Part shown: positions 58,459 through 64,000 of the stretch, in pieces | Position numbering within the stretch: the stretch's first letter is position 1 | Layout of the letters: each line of letters begins with the position of its first letter | DNA from: an uncultured Caulobacteraceae bacterium | GTDB lineage: Bacteria > Pseudomonadota > Alphaproteobacteria > Caulobacterales > TH1-2 | Reading direction: 5' to 3' | Assembly (NCBI GenBank): GCA_937967425.1 | Contig: CALBST010000301.1 | Location: forward strand, 1 to 64,000 | DNA length: 64,000 bases | The notes under the pieces: generated by a model | What the model was told of the DNA's origin: nothing | The model's database searches: none | What the model saw: only the letters and a program-made list of their open reading frames with translations | Made by a program: the position numbers and the translations under genes

Positions 58459-59307
58459 TTGCAGCTTGTCCATTTCACGGATCTCCACTTCGGCTGTGAA
58501 GATACACACGCACTCACCGCCGCAACGAAATACGTTCGCGACCTAAAGCCGGACGCCGTCATCGTCACCGGCGACATCAGCAAAGACGGCCTGCAAAGCG
58601 AACTGAGCGACGCCTGCGATTGGATTCGCAGTCTGGAAGCGCCGGCGATGCTGACGCCCGGCAATCATGATGTTCCATACTACGAAATGTGGGGCAGGCT
58701 GTTTTACCCATGGGATCGCATTCGCCGCGCTCAGAAAGGCATCCGGCACGAAGCTTGGCACACCGATGAGTGGAGCATTGTGCCGGTCAACACAGCGCGC
58801 GCTTGGCAATTTCGCCTGAACTGGGCGCAAGGCGAAATCTCGCGCGGCCAAACCGCCATCGCCGCCGCCGAATTGCAGCGCGCAAAACCCGGCGCGCTGC
58901 GCATCATCATCAGCCACCATCCACTCGATTGGCCCAATGATGCGCCGATCAAAGGCGTCACGCGCGGCGGCCTCCGTGGCCTTCGCAAGCTGGCGGACGC
59001 CGGCGCCGAACTCTTCCTCAGCGGGCACTTGCATTTCGCTTCCGCGCGCCTGTTTGAAACCCGCGCGCTTGCAGTCACCAGCGGCACGCTCTCGCAACGC
59101 GTGCGCCACGAACCGTGCGCGTTCACGGTGATCCGGCGCCCGGCGCCGAAAACCATTGAGACAGAGGTGGTTCACATAAATCAGGGCGTCTGCGAAACGG
59201 CTAGTGTCCGACGGTTTCAGCTGGACGCGCCGCAGGAGCCGGGGGAACCAGCCGAGGTTCACGCAGAGACAAGTTCAGCGACCATGCATGCGCGCGACGA
59301 CAATTGA
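58459..59307 (+). CDS. metallophosphoesterase
   Basis: 282 residues from a TTG start with GGGGAG at 58445-58450. The five calcineurin-type motifs are intact: DLH (8-10), GDIS (38-41), GNHD (68-71), HH (153-154) and GHLH (189-192). The family includes cyclic-nucleotide and phospholipid diesterases (3',5'-cAMP diesterase-like, and DAG pathway related). The direct link with the lipid kinase gene upstream suggests a common lipid or nucleotide theme, but the substrate is unknown. A 30-residue Glu/Ser-rich tail has no obvious fold. Confidence 0.85.
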   Translation: MQLVHFTDLHFGCEDTHALTAATKYVRDLKPDAVIVTGDISKDGLQSELSDACDWIRSLEAPAMLTPGNHDVPYYEMWGRLFYPWDRIRRAQKGIRHEAWHTDEWSIVPVNTARAWQFRLNWAQGEISRGQTAIAAAELQRAKPGALRIIISHHPLDWPNDAPIKGVTRGGLRGLRKLADAGAELFLSGHLHFASARLFETRALAVTSGTLSQRVRHEPCAFTVIRRPAPKTIETEVVHINQGVCETASVRRFQLDAPQEPGEPAEVHAETSSATMHARDDN

Positions 59308-59321
59308 TGGCGTGACCGCGC

Positions 59322-59765
59322 CTAAGCGCGCCCTTCGATCGATTGGCTTCGCGCTCCGCCGGGCCGTGTGATGCCTTCGAGCGCTTCGCCGGCTTCATCA
59401 GCGCGCGCGTCTGCGATGTCGGCCAAAGAAATAATGCCCACGAGGCGCTTATCGACGTCTACCACCGGCAACCGCCGCACTTGGTTCTCCGCCAGGTTCA
59501 GCGCGATGTGGCCGATGTCTTCGTCTTCGTGGCAATAGAGCACATCGTGGGTCATTACTTCGCCGACCGTTGTGTCTGGCCCTTTGCCGATGGCGATAGC
59601 CCGCACCACAATGTCGCGATCCGTCACCATGCCTGCGAGTTGGTCTCCAGCCGCAACAGGAAGCGCGCCGACATCGGCGTCCGCCATGATGCGCGCGGCT
59701 TCTCTGACGGTGGTTTCCGGCGCGACCGTTTTCACGTCACGGCTCATCGCTTCTCGTACCAGCAT
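59322..59765 (-). CDS. tandem CBS-domain protein
   Basis: 147 residues: two CBS domains (VREAMSRDVKTVAPETTVREAARIM..., and VGEVMTHDVLYCHEDEDIGHIALNL...), a module that binds adenine nucleotides. Stand-alone CBS pairs of this type act as energy or redox sensors or regulators of other proteins. The ATG at 59765 has GAGGAG upstream; the frame is open to 60203, which is not coding. It diverges from a 38-residue membrane protein gene across a palindrome of CRP/FNR type. Confidence 0.85.
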   Translation of the reverse strand: MLVREAMSRDVKTVAPETTVREAARIMADADVGALPVAAGDQLAGMVTDRDIVVRAIAIGKGPDTTVGEVMTHDVLYCHEDEDIGHIALNLAENQVRRLPVVDVDKRLVGIISLADIADARADEAGEALEGITRPGGARSQSIEGRA

Positions 59766-59840
59766 GAAGTGCTCCTCGCAGCCCCCGCACGCCCCATCGG
59801 CCAACGGCGCTCCGGTCCGTGTGGTTCCCGTTACTGGGCG

Positions 59841-59854
59841 GTGATCCAGGTCAC
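59841..59854. promoter_or_regulatory. candidate CRP/FNR-family operator
   Basis: GTGATCCAGGTCAC is a palindrome (arms GTGA and TCAC) with the TGAT-N4-GTCA core of FNR/FixK-type boxes (TTGAT-N4-ATCAA). It lies 76 bases before the CBS gene and 48 before the microprotein gene, so it could control either or both. One base in each outer position differs from the FNR consensus. Confidence 0.4.
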
Positions 59855-59901
59855 GTGCGTTGGCGTAGCCCCGGCCCAACATCTCCCTTCCGAGGAGAGC
59901 C

Positions 59902-60018
59902 ATGAGCGAAGGAACCAACCCGCGACGCACGCGAGGACCGGTCCTGGGCCTGATCGCCGCCCTGGCGTTTGCTGTCGCGATCTTTTGCCTGGTCTCCTTT
60001 GTGGTTTTTGGCGCCTGA
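59902..60018 (+). CDS. 38-residue single-helix membrane microprotein
   Basis: The frame reads MSEGTNPRRTRGPVLGLIAA and then a hydrophobic helix to VVFGA, so a short basic N-terminus precedes one transmembrane segment (about 13-36). CGAGGAGAG sits seven bases before the ATG, a near-perfect ribosome-binding site, and the codons are typical of the genome. It is divergent from the CBS-domain gene. No family is recognised. Small single-helix proteins like this often serve as accessory subunits of oxidases or transporters, but there is no direct evidence here. Confidence 0.6.
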   Translation: MSEGTNPRRTRGPVLGLIAALAFAVAIFCLVSFVVFGA

Positions 60019-60126
60019 TACCCGCCGGGGAGGGGGCTTGGACCTTGCCCCAAGCCCGCCTTTGGCCTATCAGCCCCGCTTTCCCGCGTGGGCCGACCCA
60101 CGCCGGGACCCAGGAGTTTTCCGGCC

Positions 60127-60309
60127 ATGGCCGTTCCGAAGCGAAAAACCACCCCGTCCCGCCGCGGTATGCGTCGCGCCCACGATAAGCTGGGCAAGAA
60201 CACCTACGTCGCCGACGCTGAGTCCGGCGAACTGCGCCGCCCGCACCACATCGACCTGAAGACCGGCCGCTATCGCGGCAAGCAAATCCGAAAGCCCAAG
60301 GAAGATTGA
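60127..60309 (+). CDS. rpmF: 50S ribosomal protein L32
   Basis: 60 residues: [20 protein letters not shown] is the diagnostic start, followed by the short basic body. It lacks the zinc-binding cysteines found in some L32 proteins, as usual in Alphaproteobacteria. The ATG at 60127 gives the family length; upstream sequence in frame to 60088 is not coding. Confidence 0.95.
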   Translation: MAVPKRKTTPSRRGMRRAHDKLGKNTYVADAESGELRRPHHIDLKTGRYRGKQIRKPKED

Positions 60310-60422
60310 GCGTGCGCGCTAGCGCTCGCTGCGGGCGCGCCCTCGTTGACACTCTAAAGGCTCGGCGCAAAACTCCGTTGTTCCGCGAGTGATGTGAGCT
60401 TGCGGCGGGGGAGAACTTTTAC

Positions 60423-61664
60423 ATGCGTAGTCTAGTCGTCGCGGCCCTTGTGGCCGCGCTGGGTGCGTGCGCGACCGCCACACCCAATCCATCCATGCGC
60501 CCGCTGACCCAAGCGCACATCGACACGATGGGGCCAACCAGCGTTGTCGTTGCCGAGAATAACTCCGGCATTGAGAAGAGCTGGTTTTACACCTCGACGG
60601 CTTCCGCTGGCGCGGCCTACGGCCTCGTCGGCGTACTCGTCTCCGCCGCCATGGACGCCATCATCAACGCCGGGCCCTCGCGCCGCGCACAGAAGGCCGC
60701 CAACGAAATGGCGGAAGAAATTTCGGTCGAACATCTCAACGCGTCGCTCGCCGCGCACCTGAGCCGTAATATTCCCGGCAATGAGCCGGTGGTTGTCGCC
60801 ACCGTCACGGAGACGGCTCTCGTGGCAGAACCGGCGCCGGACGGGTCGGCGCCCGCACCAACGGAAGCCGCGGTCATTCCGGTTGCGGCGCCGCCGCCAC
60901 CGCCGAGCGGGGTCTACTACAGCGACGTCCGCACCGAGCAGCGTATGATGGCGCGCGACCACATCGAGGACGCGATCACGGTTTCCGCGCGCTACACCCT
61001 TTCGGAAGATTCCAGCACGCTGCGTGTCGTCGCTGTCGCCAGCTATCAGAGCGCACAGACACCCTACGCGACGCCCTATACATTCCGCGGTTCAGTGCCG
61101 CGCGCCGAACGCGAGGGCCCGGCCTATCGCAACACGTTCACCTATTACTCGCAGCAACTGCCAGTGCCGACGCTAACGCCGGAACTGCGTGAGCGCCTCA
61201 TTGCGTCCGTCCAAGACAGCGCCCGCAACGATGCCGGCGAACTGCCCGCTGAAGGCACTGACGAATATCGCGCCATGGAGCGCGAACTCGATAATGCCCG
61301 CGATGATCGCCTTACCAAGGACGAAATCGCGATCTTCCTCACCCGTGAGTGGCTGCGTGACGACGGCGCGTTGCTGCGCCAGGAAATCGAGCAAGCACAC
61401 GCATTCATAGCCCGCCAGATCGCCCTAGACATGAACCGCACCAGCGTGCCGAGCATGACGGGTCAAGATGAACTGCTCGAAACCGCCGCAAATGACCGCA
61501 CCGTCCGACGCATCGGCGCAGGCCTGGAGGCCGGTTCTTATGTGTCTTCGGCTGGCAACGTCACCTCGTTCTCGACTTACGGCAATACGATCAGCATTTC
61601 GCGCAGCAACAGCGAACGTGCTGAAGCGATCCGCGAAGCGGCGCGTCCGGCGCGTCGCCGTTGA
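60423..61664 (+). CDS. lipoprotein of unknown function
   Basis: 413 residues with lipobox LGAC (Cys16). After the anchor a hydrophobic Gly/Ala-rich stretch (about 59-77, SASAGAAYGLVGVLVSAAMD) is followed by a Pro/Ala-rich linker (around 135-160) and a mixed domain with an acidic helical section (ELDNARDDRLTKDEIAIFL). A TTGACA lies upstream (60346-60351) without a good -10. No family recognised. Its stop overlaps the start of a second lipoprotein gene. Confidence 0.7.
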   Translation: MRSLVVAALVAALGACATATPNPSMRPLTQAHIDTMGPTSVVVAENNSGIEKSWFYTSTASAGAAYGLVGVLVSAAMDAIINAGPSRRAQKAANEMAEEISVEHLNASLAAHLSRNIPGNEPVVVATVTETALVAEPAPDGSAPAPTEAAVIPVAAPPPPPSGVYYSDVRTEQRMMARDHIEDAITVSARYTLSEDSSTLRVVAVASYQSAQTPYATPYTFRGSVPRAEREGPAYRNTFTYYSQQLPVPTLTPELRERLIASVQDSARNDAGELPAEGTDEYRAMERELDNARDDRLTKDEIAIFLTREWLRDDGALLRQEIEQAHAFIARQIALDMNRTSVPSMTGQDELLETAANDRTVRRIGAGLEAGSYVSSAGNVTSFSTYGNTISISRSNSERAEAIREAARPARRR

Positions 61665-62104
61665 TGGAGGTCTGGAACTCGCACACGGCGGCGCGCGTTT
61701 GCGCGGCCGCCGTGCTGCTGGCCCTGGTCGGCTGCGTGACGCCGCCGACCTATGGCCCGATCGGTCACGTTGAGAACCAATACGGCTACCGCGACAGCCA
61801 AAACGCCGACGGCAGCCACACTATTCTCGTCGTCGCCGCCAGCCCGGCGATGGCGCACGAGTTCTGGGATCGCCGCGCCGCCGAGATTTGCGGCAGCACG
61901 ACCTTCGACAAGAACATCTTCCGCGCCCAACGCCCGATCGTTCAAGTGAGCGGCTACGTCTCAAACGGCTACGGCGGCGGCGGCAGCTACACTCAGGATG
62001 CGTACGGCGACTTCATCATGGAAGGCTATCTGCGCTGCGAAGCGCCGGCGCCAACCGCTGACGCTGCGCCTGCCGAGGAACTCACACCAACACCCACGCC
62101 GTAG
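61664..62104 (+). CDS. small lipoprotein, partner of the preceding gene
   Basis: 146 residues. The start MEVWNSHTAARVCAAAVLL leads to the lipobox LVGC (Cys24). The mature part has a short conserved-looking section (TILVVAASPAMAHEFWDRRAAEICG) with a cysteine that could pair with another (RCEAP), then a Pro/Ala/Thr tail. It resembles small periplasmic proteins with a CC0125/CC1285-like pattern in Caulobacterales only in a general way, so I give no name. The ATG overlaps the TGA of the larger lipoprotein gene. Confidence 0.65.
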   Translation: MEVWNSHTAARVCAAAVLLALVGCVTPPTYGPIGHVENQYGYRDSQNADGSHTILVVAASPAMAHEFWDRRAAEICGSTTFDKNIFRAQRPIVQVSGYVSNGYGGGGSYTQDAYGDFIMEGYLRCEAPAPTADAAPAEELTPTPTP

Positions 62105-62298
62105 CCCGGCCCACCCATTTCCGTTGAGCGCCAATGCAGCGCTGGATGCCGGTGCTCACCCTGTGAGCGAAGCGCGCACGCTGGCGCCAGAAATGACGGC
62201 GCAGTTGGCCGAATGATGCGCGCGTGGGCGGACGATCGCCGCGTTTCCGTGCGCGGCGCCCATCGCTTAGCAGCCGTGCACGGCGGCGCCTCCCTTGA

Positions 62299-63642
<1,344 letters not shown>

Positions 63643-63674
63643 ACGCCGTCATTCCGGGGCAAATATCGACTCGG

Positions 63675-63719
63675 TGCGCGGCAGGGGCACAACCGTCACA
63701 ATCACATTGCCCCGCGCAT
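63675..63719. repeat. imperfect inverted repeat
   Basis: TGCGCGGCAGGGGCA and TTGCCCCGCGCAT are inverted copies with a 3-base bulge (CAG in the left arm). The loop holds ACCGTCACAATCACA. No T run follows, so it is an intergenic palindrome rather than a clear eno terminator. Confidence 0.5.
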
Positions 63720-63761
63720 AGCGCCCGATCTATCCGGCGGATACGCACCGGCCCCTACAGG

Positions 63762-63843
63762 TTGGAGCGCGGGCCTCCGGCCCGCATTTCCCTTGATGTT
63801 TCAGCATCAAGCACCGATGCGGGCCAGGAGGCCCGCGCTCCAA
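63762..63843. repeat. compound palindromic repeat
   Basis: The left arm TTGGAGCGCGGGCCTCCGG continues to CCCGCAT (63762-63787) and is matched by the right arm ATGCGGGCCAGGAGGCCCGC ending CTCCAA (63817-63843), with one extra A. Between them an inner stem CTTGATG / CATCAAG (63792-63798, 63805-63811) closes a 6-base loop. Both stems form one cruciform-like structure of about 80 bases. Such GGAGCGCGGGCC palindromes are typical of mobile intergenic repeats. Confidence 0.7.
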
Positions 63844-64000
63844 ATTTGTGGGATACGCGCCAATCAATCCGGTGGGCTTCAAACCGTGAGATACTTTCCC
63901 CGTTCCGCATCACGGAGGGGCTCAACGGAATTCCAGCCCGGGTTTGCGAAGCGGAATGCGATCGAAGCGAGGTTTGCTGGCGGGGAATTGAAACCGTCAG

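Larger units (their letters stand above)
63643..64000. other. gene-free stretch after eno with palindromic repeats
   Basis: 358 bases with no supported gene. The sequence is a mosaic of inverted repeats: one near 63675-63719 and a larger compound hairpin at 63762-63843. The octamer GGATACGC appears twice in the same direction (63739-63746 and 63852-63859) around the larger palindrome. The last 120 bases show no clear frame, though a gene may begin beyond the window edge. Confidence 0.5.

Noticed and set aside
60346..60374. TTGACA upstream of the 413-residue lipoprotein gene as a promoter
   Set aside because: Good -35 but the sequence 17 bases later is AAAACT, too weak a -10 to list as a feature.

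Overview
The window is a 64 kb piece of a GC-rich alphaproteobacterial chromosome made almost entirely of housekeeping genes. Two blocks match gene orders well known in Alphaproteobacteria. The first runs nuoH to nuoN, then birA, coaX, RNase J, methylmalonyl-CoA epimerase, a DUF1467-type protein, proS, lolC, lolD and dnaE. The second runs rpsB, tsf, pyrH, frr, uppS, cdsA, dxr, rseP, bamA, skp, lpxD, fabZ, lpxA, lpxI and lpxB, facing gltA, gltX, lexA and the trp genes. The order, the dense ATGA and TAATG overlaps, and a GTTC-N7-GTTC SOS box at lexA point to Alphaproteobacteria. I infer the Caulobacterales/Hyphomonadaceae side from general resemblance; this is not proven by any one gene.

Layout: 1-6902 is the distal respiratory complex I operon, with a small lipoprotein gene between nuoH and nuoI and a palindromic repeat between nuoI and nuoJ. 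6916-17855 holds cofactor, RNA-processing, translation, lipoprotein-export and replication genes on the + strand; its prolyl-tRNA synthetase is of the archaeal/eukaryotic type. 17862-23610 is the accessory part: a tandem pair of exported amidohydrolases (the second lacks metal ligands), a frameshifted secreted protein, and a regulator that fuses LuxR-like helix-turn-helix regions to an alpha/beta-hydrolase fold missing two of its three catalytic residues. 23748-38984 is the ribosome / isoprenoid / outer-membrane / lipid A cluster, opening with a strongly structured rpsB leader.

38994-51303 is mostly on the - strand: ppiD-like, trpE, a secreted protein, trpG, trpD, trpC, lexA, gltX and gltA, with comEC on the + strand between gltX and lexA. 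moaC and moeA, often found between trpC and lexA in this class, are absent. 51402-55301 carries tpiA, secG with a very long tail, pyrG and a TerB-like membrane protein. 55298-62104 is a second mixed region: an esterase-like lipoprotein, two tandem DUF2807-like secreted proteins, a lipid-kinase-like gene, a phosphoesterase, a CBS-domain protein divergent from a 38-residue membrane microprotein, rpmF, and two overlapping lipoprotein genes. The window ends with eno and a 358-base gene-free stretch carrying palindromic repeats.

No rRNA, tRNA, CRISPR array, transposase, phage gene or replication origin was seen. The best candidates for something undescribed are the HTH/pseudo-hydrolase fusion (21766-23610), the microprotein/CBS divergent pair with a CRP/FNR-like palindrome, the rpsB leader hairpin, and the paired DUF2807 proteins.
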